The notes beneath the pieces are model-generated. The model had not been told where the DNA came from. It made no database searches and was given only the letters and a program-made list of their open reading frames with translations. The position numbers and the translations under genes were made by a program. Source: Marisa cornuarietis (Eukaryota > Mollusca > Gastropoda > Architaenioglossa > Ampullariidae). From it: a stretch of DNA of 64,000 nt. Where the stretch lies: assembly GCA_004794655.1 (NCBI GenBank), contig SMMW01000032.1, positions 62,001 through 126,000 on the forward strand, in the 5' to 3' direction. This document shows, piece after piece, positions 24,701 through 37,029 of this stretch (positions within the stretch are counted from its first letter, which is position 1; each line of letters starts with the position of its first letter).

Positions 24701-26408
24701 GCTTATTCAGGCAGAAATTCCATAGCAGCATGGTTAGGCATAAAGTCCTCTTTGACAAGTTCATAAACGGTGTTTCATGGTGACTTTTAAGGCATACAGG
24801 GAAGTAGATCATCAAGTCCAGCGATGTAGTCACACACATTAGCTAGTTTAGCACCTGTGTAGAATAGTGGACTTTACCCAGCTGTTGAAGTGATAGTTGA
24901 CCATGTAGAGTGTTGGAGAAATGAAAGGCAGCTAGGGAGGGGAGACAGGTACCTCCCCAACAAAACTGTTGGCACCAAGATAAAGAGAAAACATAAAGAG
25001 AAAAGGTTTCACTGTTTCTGTGTATTTGTGGTACTTTTTTTTGCTACTAGGCTTAAGCAGGATGTTTCAATAACATGTATGGTTAGTCATGTGGAATGCA
25101 TCAAAATCTGATTTGACGTTTGTAGATCTATAATTCAGAGATTTTATTTTCCTGTGAGGCAGGTGAAGAAGGAGGAGTTTATATATTCCTTGGTGGAAAC
25201 ACATTTCCACGGGGGAACAATGCCACTTTTCACTGTCTTCCATCTTCTCTGGTAAAGCCATGTCCAGCACAAAGTGTGAGTTTTTCATACTTTCGAATTT
25301 TTCAGAAAACCATGTACCACTTACATGCAGTTGATGCTGGAGTGTGCAGAAGAAATGATGAGTTTATTTCCAGCTTTTTCATGGCAGACTTGAAAGATAA
25401 TTCAGATTAAAAATTGTCAGAAAACATATTTCAGGTTATATCACATATGCGCTTAATTTGCAATAATCAAAACTGAGTGTCAGAAATCCTTTTTTTGTGA
25501 TATTTGTTGATGTTGGTGATTATTTATTCCATTTATAACTTTTGCTGTATCTGTATAAGACCTACAGTAAACTGAATAATATTTTATAACTGTGGCATGT
25601 TTTTATTCAATTAAAAGTTAGCTAGCTCCAGATCTAGGTATACATGGGAACAAACATCTTTGTTATGCTAGGCATCCTTAGAACTTACCTTTGGAGAGGA
25701 CAGAGCAAGACTAGGATCTCAGTTTGCTGTTGTCAGGAGTAAAACTCAGGTAAAATATAGCCGAAAATTCTCTTCACTGTATTTCACAAGGTTAGCACTG
25801 ATTAAGGCCAACAAAAATCTGAGGTAGTATAAAGGAACCACAAAAATGACATTAAGCCAGACAACATGATGGTTTGGTAACTGCTCTTGGGAAGGTCATG
25901 GCTTGAGCAAACTGCATTATTATTAGTACCCCATTATCGATGTCATTCTATATATAGTTTGAGCATCCAATTCTCTAGTTGTTTTCATGTTCATTTTTTT
26001 GACATTCAATGTGTGTTTTGTGGACATCATGCTTAATTAACAAAATCATTAATAGTTCGTGTGTGCAGAGCTATCTCCCTTTTTGTCATGGCTTGTTTGA
26101 GTAGGCACAGGATGGATGAGAGGGCGTTCGTCGTGCATGTGTGTGCGCATGAGAGAGAAAAGGGGTGGAGTGTATTAGGAGGCTCTTGCCCATCTCAAGA
26201 GGAGTCAGCATTTTAAAAGTTATGAAGATAAAATCAGATATGTTCTTTTTCTTCCAATGTCACCAATCTATTTTGAAATATTATTTTAAACTGTAACATA
26301 GTTTGTGGTTTTGCTATTCAGTTGCAGGTCTTAGTCACAGCACTACACAGTTCCAGGGGTGCCAGACTTTCGGGAACTGTGGCTGTTTATTCCTTTCCTC
26401 ATCATTGA
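6795..26408 (+). CDS. GPLD1: phosphatidylinositol-glycan-specific phospholipase D
   Basis: 25 coding exons: 6795-6894, 7522-7580, 8014-8092, 8512-8609, 8867-8977, 10187-10235, 12828-12888, 13467-13574, 14039-14066, 14454-14593, 14827-15019, 15144-15280, 16423-16523, 17162-17238, 17384-17494, 17917-17985, 18391-18541, 19298-19353, 19783-19880, 22608-22807, 23278-23420, 24340-24427, 25163-25275, 25672-25749, 26322-26408. All phases agree; 844 residues against about 840 in mammals. Residues 5-20 form a signal peptide. The N-terminal zinc-dependent phospholipase domain keeps likely metal ligands: H30 (AVHTEI), HQD 58-60, HWTPF 90-94, SHQVADVLWHS 126-136, FHGIFDAAHSVGDYGGDV 152-169. From about residue 385 come FG-GAP blades, several with calcium loops (DLDVDGNDD, DINQDGHLD, DLNGDGYPD, DVNDDGFDD), giving a seven-bladed propeller. 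The family cleaves GPI anchors and is secreted. Intron 4 uses a GC donor. Confidence 0.95.
9040..9195 (-). repeat. tRNA-derived SINE-like sequence in GPLD1 intron 5
   Basis: On the minus strand 9075-9063 would be downstream; the promoter part reads TGGCTGAGTGATC (9075+100, i.e. 9175-9163), which fits a Pol III A box, and GGATCAAAACCC (9139-9128) fits a B box. Their spacing is tRNA-like. The rest diverges, so this is an old SINE head or a tRNA-like pseudogene. No cloverleaf was worked out and the outer limits are approximate. Confidence 0.45.
10545..12530 (+). mobile_element. 5'-truncated non-LTR retrotransposon with a frameshift, in GPLD1 intron 6
   Basis: Two frames cover the linker and polymerase of a LINE: 10603-11136 and 11187-12464. 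The first contains the PDGIPAEAL box. The second holds GFRQGRSCTDHI, FVDFEKAFDSVDR, GVRQGCMLSP, the catalytic LDFADDISLLSH, YLGSIVTKDGG, and a C-terminus with GRPRQTWRRSV and RVRWRGVV, ending ALCSTGGEKE. The frames are offset by one base near 11071-11074, where a C run seems one base short. There is no endonuclease domain, so the copy is 5'-truncated. The C-terminus resembles the RTE-type tip at 51.8 kb; the clade is not certain. The outer limits assume that a matching decamer at 10535-10544 and 12531-12540 is the target duplication. Confidence 0.85.
12908..13350 (-). mobile_element. L2/CR1-type LINE 3' end, in GPLD1 intron 7
   Basis: On the minus strand a conceptual frame contains AKQWNSLPFHIRHLPT followed by ESFKSALKTYLF, the hallmark C-terminus of CR1/L2-like LINE proteins (LWNSLP...FK..LKTHLF). 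It is followed by non-coding sequence and ends at its 3' side in a TTATTATTATTA-type tail (plus-strand AATAATAATAATAAT near 12910). The copy is strongly 5'-truncated. Confidence 0.6.
13615..13630. repeat. TA dinucleotide microsatellite
   Basis: A run of TA units in GPLD1 intron 8. Comparable short runs occur near 9897 (TA) and 10126 (TG). Confidence 0.8.
16070..16215 (-). repeat. short copy of the AAT-tailed LINE/SINE family
   Basis: AATAATAATAAATGAAAGATTT is followed by a GCATACTCACACTCATA...GAGCATGCTCTTAG stretch that matches the sequence next to the tail of the copy at 12908. It lies in GPLD1 intron 12. The outer limit is approximate. Confidence 0.5.
18021..18125. repeat. 21-bp minisatellite, five copies
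   Basis: Five head-to-tail units of the type TTATGTAGTCTGCACTATTG plus T, each with zero to four substitutions, in GPLD1 intron 16. Because 21 is divisible by 3 the array gives a repetitive open frame, which I take as non-coding. Confidence 0.9.
19440..19665. repeat. 113-bp tandem duplication
   Basis: The stretch CAAATGAGAGACAGTAAATT at 19470 recurs at 19583 with similar TG-rich flanks, giving two diverged copies of about 113 bp in GPLD1 intron 18. Confidence 0.65.
20278..22290 (+). mobile_element. Jockey-like LINE remnant with the polymerase core missing, in GPLD1 intron 19
   Basis: Broken frames in order: IQWNCRALNSNKTKLYKK (about 20305), typical of the start of a LINE endonuclease; GGVAIYIKNEI (20465-20500); LILGDFNAKNP (20670-20705); a decayed STIDLSLCT-like stretch near 20830; TLGSDHFPIIISM (20910-20945); then the linker ending at SAPVPDLITYQMLKNW (21395-21445). 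The catalytic palm with its FADD box is absent. Near 21750-21870 a VLLECIENKPEREELKHFL-like stretch resembles the C-terminus, followed by a 3' region with degenerate repeats (AGAGGGCACCA...) and CAACAACAACAATG near 22280. Stops and an internal deletion make it dead. It accounts for most of the 2.7 kb intron. Confidence 0.75.
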
Positions 26409-26763
26409 TCAAATGTGCAATAATCAAAATGTGCATGGCCTTCTGACAAAGAAACTGGTCACTAAAAATATGCATGGAACAGTGTCAGGATTTGTCAAGG
26501 CTGTATCAAAACACACAAACACACTTTATGATCCAGAAATAGCAGTGCTGTCAAAACTGTAGTTACGATTACAATGCCTTGGATACCTCACTGCAAATAA
26601 TAGTATTCATGATGTGTTTATCATGTTTTGATGGGGTGCAGTATTTAATAGACACAATGCAAGTACTCAACTGAAGAAATATTCAAGCTTAAACATGGCA
26701 TAAACAGAATGCATATTTTTATGTGCATTTTAAAGTGTCTGTGATACATAAACAAACAGCATG

Positions 26764-26769
26764 AATAAA
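26764..26769 (+). terminator. candidate GPLD1 polyadenylation signal
   Basis: AATAAA about 355 bp past the GPLD1 stop. A second AATAAA occurs near 26986. No transcript end can be proved from sequence. Confidence 0.45.
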
Positions 26770-28870
26770 GTCACATTTTGATTTTGCATGGACTTGTATG
26801 TCATTTATATACAATTCATGAACTGTATACACACTCTCTCTCTCACACACAATTTTTGACCCCAAAATAGCAGTACTTAACTGTAATTGTGATCATAAAT
26901 ATCATCCAAAAATGTTATATAAATAACAAAACCAAAATATTAAATTACAACCAGAATATCATTCTGGAGAAATCATCAAATTGAGAAAATAAAGTGTTAG
27001 CATGACAGGTTTAAACTTTAAAAAAAAAGGAAAGAGATTAAAAACTAGTGTACTGTACTGAGATGATGCACAAGTGAATCCTAGGACAGAATCTAGGAGA
27101 ACAGTTACATCTGCTTTGCCTGTAGCACACAATGTACATTTATGTTAACCTCTTCACCCTATGCAAGTTCCAATGGTATCTGACTAACCATTACAATCTG
27201 GAAAGCAAATTATTTCAGTAAGCATCTTCAGACAATGAGTTAGACCAGACAAAGAAAAATGCTCTCAAGCTGTCAACTGGGAGAACACAAAGCTTCAACA
27301 CCATACTTATTCAAGGCTGTGAAAGGCCATCAAACCCCTTACGATCAATATTCACAACTATAGCCATGCATGATACATTCTCCTAGAGAGACGTAAAAAT
27401 ATGTCTCAAATGAATTATTTGTTACTTCTTGCCTTTTTGTTGATTTAACTAATAGGCAAGATGTATTAAATTCGGGACTCTGACCTCTGATGTCAGAAGT
27501 GCACAAAAGCATGACGTCATCAGGTAAAAGTAAGCTTCGATGCAAATACGCTTGTAATTATGTGCACTGGATTAATCTCTCAAAAGTGTTTCCTTAAGTC
27601 TATTGCTCTAATAAACACAGAACGTTCACTAACAGTCAACAGGTATAGATTTCTGTAGTAGAAATAGCAGCATAGAGTTGATATAGTACATCCCCTTGCT
27701 GCCCATTTACATCAGTGCAAAAACACAATGATGTAACCGAAGTGGTCCAGCCTGCAATTTTGCATTTAAAATTATTATCACATTTTCAGTGTAGATAACA
27801 TGTCCCAAGTGATAAAATTTTCATTCTGAAGTGATGAAAGCTAAAATATTTTGACAGATGATGAACTGTTTACTAGTACCTAAGATGCAGAGCATTGTAA
27901 AGAACATAAGTACAAAAAAATTCCTGCATTAGGAGAAGCAGCTACAGTGTCTGATACAACTTTCTTTTGCTGTATTGCTTGGTTGGCAGACATCTGTTGG
28001 TACTTCTAACATTCCAGTGTTACAAAAAAGAAACTTAAAGCACTGACTTTAGACGCAAGATGGTGCACAGTGAACATAATATACATGTCCACTTTTTCCT
28101 GTTACAGACATGCATGTACATGAATATGTATGTGTGCACACACACACATGCATATACATGCATATATAAACAAGCATGTGCATACACATGATGGTCATTA
28201 TGATGGTAATTCAGCATCATATGGTAACATTAACTCTCTTGGTTGCATAATGTAATTGGGAAAATGAACAAATATTATGAATAACAAGACCCGGAGAGTA
28301 AAACACAAAATAAAAGAGTTTACAGCGAGCAAGTCCGCTATAAGAATCAACATTCATTTTGAATACTTTGTAGACCAAAACATAAACTAGAGCAACTTAG
28401 TGATCTATAAAAATGTGACACATTTATATATATATAAAATGAAACATGTATTTAAAATGGTAACAGGTAAATATGGCACTTTATCACAGAAGGTGGGATT
28501 CAGAGTTATGTGAAAGACAATTTCTCACTTCAACATAATTAATAAATTGCTGTATGGCAATAACAGATCAAGAAATGTTAGAAACAGGACCAATGCACAC
28601 CAGGATGATTAACCTTATTGTAATTGTTAGGTCTAATTTTTGCAAAGAAAGTTTCTGAATAATGTTTCTCAACCTAAACATAACTTTCTTTTTACTTCAT
28701 TTTTAACAGTGAGGTTTATGTGATACATCAGACTCAAATAATTGTGGACAGGGGAATTTCTATTATGATAATACAATACAAAACATCTTTATTAATATCT
28801 TTAGGAAAATTCATTATCTGTCATGTGAATATAACATCAGACATTACATGATGATTACATCTTTAAAAAA
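26770..28870. other. intergenic spacer between GPLD1 and the CR1 copy
   Basis: AT-rich, with no supportable coding region on either strand. It holds short CT/CA runs near 26825-26850 and a CA/ATGCATA-rich microsatellite patch at about 28125-28200. The open frames at 27345-27545 and 28035-28220 look like chance. Confidence 0.5.
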
Positions 28871-28879
28871 AAAAAATGG

Positions 28880-29790
28880 GAACAGGTGCCAGCTGTATGA
28901 AAGCCTTCACTCAAAGACATGTCCTAGCCATGATCTGGTTGTACATGCGGATTGCCGCTGGAATAAAAGAGTACAGATATCGTTAGGTTCTGGCTCGGGG
29001 AACTCTAAATCTACCACTTCTATGCGTTTCTTGTCAAATTCCTGTTAGAGTGGATAAGAGTCATCAGCTAAAATTGTAGTCTGTTGTACAGAAGCTTGTG
29101 ATATAGCGTCTCTAAGTCATTCTGCACACTCCCAATCACCTCCTGCTTTTTAAATGTTTCTGTTCAGCTTGTCTCTATCCTGTTTGGCTATGCTCCCACC
29201 CCAACACACTAGGCCAAATGTCAAGATGCTGCATATTACTGAAGCGTAGAATAGTTGCAGGAGTTCAGGCTGGATGTTAAAAGATCTAAGTTTTCTCAAA
29301 CAGTAAAGGCGGTTATGCATTTTCTTGACAACACTATCAATATGAGCTTTAGAGAGTTTATCGTTGATAGCTATACCTAAATATTTGTAACTGTTTACTC
29401 TTGTTAACCTCACCATTAAAGAGTATATCATGAAAATCAGCCCCATCTTTCCAGAAATCTACAATCATCCTTTTGTTTTCATGACATTTAACTGTAAATA
29501 ATTGTTGTCACACCATGTAACAAAATGTTTAATCTCCTGTCTGTAGCATAAGTCATCATCGTGGGAAATCACTCTTTGGAGTCTGGTGTTGTCTGCAAAT
29601 TTAACTATAACTGGAGTTTTTGTTCCTGTGCCTACACTTCGCCGTGTACGGGGCAAACAATAAAGATGAAAGTACAGTCCCTTGGGGAGCACCAGTATTG
29701 GTGTACAGAGTATCGGAAATAACTTATAAACTTATAAACTGAGGTCTGTTGGTCAGATAGTCTAAGATGTCACCAATGTTCACTGCATTA
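28880..29790 (-). mobile_element. CR1/Rex1-like LINE 3' half
   Basis: Read on the minus strand: GAPQGTVLSSLLF (about 29700), VIVKFADNTRLQR (29575-29625), a degenerate catalytic box, then CYRQEIKHFVTWCDNNYLQLN (29480-29560), KSYKYLG-like sequence near 29380, and KKMHNRLYCLRKLRSFNI with a YASVICSILTFGLVCW stretch (29200-29330). These are landmarks of the CR1/Rex1/L2 polymerase in the normal order. Frames are interrupted near 29465, and the palm N-terminal part and endonuclease are absent. It sits between the convergent GPLD1 and PNKP genes. Confidence 0.8.
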
Positions 29791-30015
29791 GGCTAGAGAA
29801 AAGTTTACAGATCAGATTACAGAGGATTATGAGTGTGCTTTGAAAATAAACACACGGAAGGTGACAGACACGTATTCATTCTGAGCATTAAATAAATTCT
29901 TTAGTCATAGTCAGTGCCAGCTATGTCTTTGTCTCCTGGTGCACACAGCCAGCATACTCTGTGTGTGGGTGTGCAAGGGTGCACATGGTTAAGTGCAGCC
30001 AGATAAAATTAACAA

Positions 30016-33000
30016 CTAATGACCAGCTGTAGTCCATTGTTTGAAAATGTTTTCATCTCGTGTATTGGCAAACCTTGGCACAAAATCCACTTTTTTTATC
30101 TCTGTGAATCCTTCAACCATAGTGGGGTCTTCAAAGTTCTTTTTGAACATGTTGTACCCAACATCTGGCACCCGACGCACAGCACCATCAGTCTGATTTT
30201 GCCGCACCAAATTCAGATGATGAGCCAAAGCCAATGAAGTCTGTAGCCAAAAGCATCGACATGGTACACCTGTGGGAGAAAAACCCTCCATAAACGTGCA
30301 ATAATATAATCATGGCAAAAGACAAGAAGAGTTAAATAAAACTATGTTGTACTAAGAGACCATTATTTTACAATGCAATGAATAATCTAAGTCACAACGT
30401 AACAGACATGATGAATATCTCAACTGCATATCTAAAAAAGATTGTGATAAGATTACTCGGCGTTCTTTGAACTGCCCTATCCACCACTTTCAATATTTAC
30501 CAAACTCTTTTGCTAGCTCCAGAAAAGCCCCACGTGCAGAACAGGATGGGTTGGTATTATCTACAACAACACTCTTGCCACTGTCCAAGGCCTCTCTGGC
30601 AACCTGTCAAATATAATTTAATTTTAAGCTTCTGTAAGCATGGCTGATACACCTTTAATATGTGAAACTGTTTTGGTCCTTATACCTTTGTTAGCTGGCT
30701 ACATATAACCTAAATTCTATCCAAGGCATTTGTGTGAAATTCCTCTCAATGGACTTTCTATGCCTTTTTATAACATTTATATAGCTAAAGCTTAAAACTG
30801 GTTAAAGGCTGAACTTCTACCTTATGGTGGGAAAAAAATTGGTTTAATCCAAGAGAGAGGTGAGGTGTGCACAAAGTCCAAGAGGACTTCATTCATTAAC
30901 TGCTACCATCTGGCCCACAAGTACCCTCACCGGCATTTCCTGGATCAAATCCATTCTTTTCTGATGGACTTGGGAAGTTTGGCCTTTAATGTCAGCAGAT
31001 AAAGATTTCTGCATGACAATTTTCTAATGTGATGTCTTATCTTCATCTTATTTTATCAATTTTGCCTGCTTTAGTCAAGGACCGGTAACACTTGTCTTGT
31101 GGCATAATGTATAAAATTGTTATACCTATCATTACATATGAAAAGTATGTTCTACTTGATAGAAGTGAACAACCTCTGCATAAAACCACCAAGCAAAAGT
31201 TTTTTTTTCTGACCTTGAGACATTTTTCTGCTGTTCCAAGGGTGTCACGATTAACAGAAACATAGCCATTTGGCTGAAAGTACTGCTTTGAAAATGTGCT
31301 TTTTCCTGCTGCTGGTACTCCCACCAGTATAACAAGCTCCTGATTCTGAAACATGCATCCACACACACACAGGTACAAAAAACAGAGTTATAACTAGTAT
31401 CCACCAGGTAGTTTTGAAGTGAACAGCACTGGTATAAAAATGAAATGTGTTTTTGATTTAAATAGTTTGTCTGGTGGTGAGGGAGATAATTTCTTAAGTG
31501 GTAAAAGCATAAGACCGATTCAGATGGAAATGGAAACAATAATAATAAAAGGATTTATATAACACATTTCCACACATGGAGGCAAGCTTGATGCATTGCA
31601 TAAGAGACCGGAGGCAGTGAGGAAAGAGGCTGTCACAATCGAATACAAACAAGCATAACATAATACGCAGATATGAACCTGTGAACAATACAAGAACATG
31701 AAATGCAGAGATACAAGTGTGGATGAGAAAGGACAATAGGATGGATGAGTTACAGTAGGTGTTTCTGAAAGAGATATGTAGATATAATTTAAGTCCAGAT
31801 TGGAAGGCATGTACCAACTCCATTGTGCGGAGAGACAGAGGCTATTCCAAACACTGGGGCCGGAGAAGGAGAAAGAGCGACAGTGGAACATCTCCAGTCT
31901 GAAATGTTGAAAAGAGAGAAAAGCAGCATGGGCTGAGTAAACTGACTGTGAGGCTGGTACGGCAACACAAACTCAGACAGACAGATTGGGGAAATGCCAT
32001 GAACAACACGATAGCAAAGCATGGCGATCTTGAAATTGATGTGAGCCCGAACTGGCAGCCACTCACTTTAGAAATGAGCAGAGGGGCTATATGTGATGCA
32101 TTGGGTGGTGAGAGGAACATGGCAGTCCAGGACAAAACGGAATCACTCACGGCACATAGTGACTAGATCATCTGTGTTGTCACTATCAAAACTCAAAGCC
32201 AAGATATCAGCTCAGAAGGCACTGAGATTGATGCAAACCATTACTGAGGTATTATTGTATGCTTTGCAGGATGGGGCTTATTCGGCTGTAGAGAGAAACT
32301 GGAAAGTGGTAAAAAGTGATAACTGTTTCACAGGTGGTACAAACATGAAGGGAATATCACAAGAAGCACTCATTTATGATGAAATCTTGCATGGTCCTTG
32401 TGAAGGTAAAAAAAAAAAGCCCTAAACGTTTGCATAATTTTTATTGTTACCACATTTATTCCTTTTTAATTTTGGAGTGTTTTATGTTATTCCAAACTAA
32501 TGGCAATATAGGGTACCTTCACAGACACATTCTGAAGTGCATAAATGATCATAAACTACCTTCTTGTGGTGTTGTTCTTTGGACTGAATATTTGGCATTG
32601 ACATCAGGAACTTCACAGGATCAATGGAACCCCACTCAAATTTGGCTGCAGATTCTCCTAGGAAGAATTCTTCTGGTGTATAGAATTCTGTAGCAAATAA
32701 GCAACATTTTTTTAGTTAACCCTCAAACGGGACCACCACAATAAACTAAACATCCTTCTCTCCCACCCATCAATAACCAAGAGAAACAAAATCCTAAAAG
32801 TTCAGACTGTTTTCTTAAAGATATTCAAAAATAATTCAAACTCTCTAGTTAATTTGTAAAAACATTTTTGATTAAAATGTCAGAAATGGATCAGCTTTGT
32901 ATTTTCTGCTAATTTTAAAACTCGACAAAAAATTAAGCTCAACGTTTCTGGACAATTAAGAGAACATAAGGCTGTCATTAGTTTGTAAAAACATTATTCC

Positions 33001-36000
33001 CCAGAACAAAATGGATTGATTTAGCTTCTGATGTCACTGTCATTGGTAGTGTGAGAGCTTGAAGATCATATTTTTCCATAAAAGTGATTCTACTTGTGTG
33101 ATCACAGGAAATGAGGTCTTGGCCTCCTTACAAGATGCAGATATGTGCAATATTCAAAGATTTTTATCTCCTGAATAAAATTATTCCCTCAAATTTTGAG
33201 ACTTAGTATCTTATAATCAACTAGGCCTAGTCGTAAAAATAGTGTAATCAGGTTAACCTTAAAAATTTGCAGAAAAGCAAGAAAATTGTTTAGAATAATT
33301 ATATAAAGTTATTACACAATATATAAGGTAACAAATTCTTCCTTTTTAGAGGAATCAGAGTATTTTTGGTTCATAAAACTTGCAAACAAGAGTTTTAAGC
33401 CTGACAACACAAACTTGTGGCTGAACTTCAAGATAACACTTTGTTTCTCCTGCACAATGTATGTGCTGTAAAGAGAAGGCTGTAACCATCATAGTGAATG
33501 TTTTCTAGGTTCTGCTTTGTTTGTGAGTGTGCACACATTTGCTTGTAAGCAAAATTTGCGGTCTGCAATGGTTTGTATACAGGCAATAAGTTCACATTTA
33601 GTCATATGGGAATGTCATGTTCAAGCCTGTCTCCATTTTCTGTCAGTGTGGCGATGCCAGCAAATTCAACATTAGCTTCCCAGGACTGATTGCATTTTCT
33701 CTTCTTCTGAACTTGTTTCCATGTTTTCACACTGTAAAGACCATATTTTATTTATTTTTATGTATCTTGGCTGGTTCCAACACAGAATAATTGACTTACT
33801 AATGTCAACATTGGCAGCAAACATGCGATCACTACATGAAAAGTCCTTAGGTTTTTCCTTAGCCCACCCTTTAGGACGACCAGCTGCATCTCCAACATAA
33901 AAACTCTTTGCTTTGTCAACCTGAAATTAGCCAATAAATCAAAAGCCATCACTATGTCAATTTTTCATAATAATATGTAGGCGTGTTAAGAAGCAATGAT
34001 GCGAATGATGTGGGCACATACATAAGTGTACATATGATTTAGTTGGTTAGAGAATCTGGAGAGAAAGGGAGTGGAAGAAATCACTAGCATTCAATTCCTG
34101 CTTTTGGTCAGTTAAATATCTAGTAGTATCCTTATAATGCATTCCTAGATTGTGGTTAAAATGTCTCTTAATTTTTTTCTTGTTTCAATACTAGAAAAAG
34201 ATTAAGTTTCATAAAAATGTAACTTTTACTAGCAGAGGTCACAGTCAGGCAGAATTCTCCACTTTTCATCAGAGAAGCATATTACCAGGAAAGAGAATAG
34301 TAATCTTGTAAATGAATCCCACGATTTCATATGCAAATATGATGATGCATCACTTAATGATGTAGATATGTTTAGAGAAATGCGCTATTATGCAATTTCA
34401 TCGTGTAAAAATCAACAATGTTTATTATCATTATCAAGTAGTATGTACTGTCCACAACTGTTCTTCTTTTTAATAACTAACAGCATCATAGATTTGTTCA
34501 CACTGGCATTATAATCTTTTCATCGTGTAAACATCAACAATGTTTATTATCATTATCAAGTAGTATGTACTGTCCATAACTGTTCTTCTTTTTAATAACT
34601 AACAGCATCATAGATTTGTTCACACTGGCATTATAATCTTAGGGGACCATTGTCATAAATGTGGTCTGTCATTGACCATAAAGTCATCATGCAGCTTGGG
34701 AGTGTTATCTTATGGGATCACTGTAGTTTATGTCATGGACTGAATATGTTATGTGTCAAATAACTGTACAGCTTTTCACAACTGCGTGCATGGAAACTAT
34801 AATTTCTTAGTACCATAACGTACTTTTGGAGGATAAATGTTATACACCAAAATATGAAAAATTACTCAGTAACTGTGAATTCAGAGAAATAATTTCCACA
34901 CAAATTTCCATCATCAACATTCTGCTCTCTTTTTTTTAATCTAAAAATGAGCAAACAACCAAAAAAACAAACAAAACAAAAACCAATCACAACTCACCAC
35001 AACACTTTGATTACAGTTATCATTCAAATACTCCCACATCAAAGGTGATGGCTTTCGATAGTGATTAGTTCCTGTGCATATAAACACCTGCAAAGAAAGT
35101 GCACAGATCAGCAACATGTTTCTTAAACTGTAAATTCTTAGCATGATTTTCAACACTGATTGATGGCATTTTTCAGTGTCTGATATTGTTATGCTGATCA
35201 GGCAGGCCAGAAACAGAGGCTAACAGACCCACAAAACATCTGAAAAAGCTGCACAGTTTGAAAGTGATCTTAATTTTTATCTGTTAGCAGCAACTATATG
35301 ATTTGTTATAAACCACATGAATTTGATTTCTTTTACCTGAATCCCAAACACTTAATCCCGAGACACTTCATCCCCTAGACACTTAATCCCCAGACAAATC
35401 CCCAGACACTTCATCCTCAAAATGAAATTTCAACTAAAAAAATTATGAAGTGAATGAAAAATTTAATTCAAATTCAAATAATTATTTCATGTAAACATCA
35501 AAATAAGTTTGACAATTAAAATAATACTTAATTTCAACATTTATAACATTAGTTACAGTTCATGTGAGCTATTAAAGTCAATGTTCTTCAACATTAAGAT
35601 ATGAAAAGTGTTGTTAATCAATATGACAGGTAAGCTAATGATCGAAGGTACAGAAGACGATCCATTGCCTCATATCGCTGTACAATGTTGCTGATTCTCA
35701 TGGCCAATTCAGCCTACTTCTTCTTTGGACGTTTCTCTCTCCCGGCGCACATAATTGTAAACCCAGCGCAACCCAGTCTTACCAGAGTTACCCAGAGTTA
35801 CCACGCGACACATTTCTCTTTTAATATTTCAAGTTCACAAAATAGCAGTTTTGAGTGTTGTGTTGCGATTTGGGGATGAAGTGTCTGGGGATGAAGTGTC
35901 TGGGGATTAAGTGTCTAGGGGATGAAGTGTCGGGGATGAAGTGTCGGGGATTAAGTGTCCGGTCACCCTTTTACCTCACCCCTTCATTCTCTCTCACATG

Positions 36001-36994
36001 CATGCACACACCTCAAAGTTCAAGCATAGCTTTACCCTTGTTTTTAAATTTCAGTCAAAAGATTTATGATTCTTCCTGCAGGAACATGCATAAGTGATAG
36101 ACATGCTTATCAATAAATTGTGCTAAAAAATCAAGCTTGTGAAGTAACATATTCTTTATAACTTGTGTATTTCTGTGGTGATCCAAATGTTATGTCCTTT
36201 CAAAGTTTCACAGTTTTAACTAAGACTGAAAGGGTTTTGGTCATAATCCTCAACTTTTTTTGGACAACTCATCTCAACAGAAAACCTACTGGGTTACACT
36301 ATTGAGAAAAACATTTTGACAGCACTGTAAGTGGCTGTGATAATGACAACTGTAACCCACTAGTGAAAAATCATACAGATTGCACAATTTCTAATGCAGG
36401 CTTCGTCTGTTAAGTGAATTTTAAATACAGGGCAATACAATATTTTTACCTTTACTAAGAAACAAATATTTAAGGACAGGACATAATTTTTGTGTGCTGC
36501 TGATACCAACCAAAACTTTTGTCACTCACCTGTACTGGGACAGCAAGTTCCTTGATGATGGCTTCTACCTTGTTCCTGACCGTTTCAGGTTTGACCTTGT
36601 CCTTTTCAATACCTGCTTGGTTTGTGAAAAACACCAGGCGGTATCCATCTTTATCCAGACTGCGTAACTTGCCTGGTACACTTTTGTCCCACCATTCCCA
36701 GTCATTTACACCTGCCAAAATATATGTTCCAAAGTGCCAGCTTATATGTGCACTTCCTCTCTTCACTATTTCTAAAGAGGTAAAATATTTATTTCCTCAG
36801 ACAACTAAATAGCACCAAATGTCATCTTTTCTTAGTCGTCAAAGTTAAATGTGATCCATGGTATCACAATCAAAGGTTATATATCTCACTTTTGCTAAAG
36901 CTGGACATTTTTCTAAGATATCTACGCTTCAGGGTTTAAAAAAAAATATTAATGTGCAGGTATAATTTTTGGTTTCTATTTTTATAGTGGCTTA

Positions 36995-37029
<35 letters not shown>

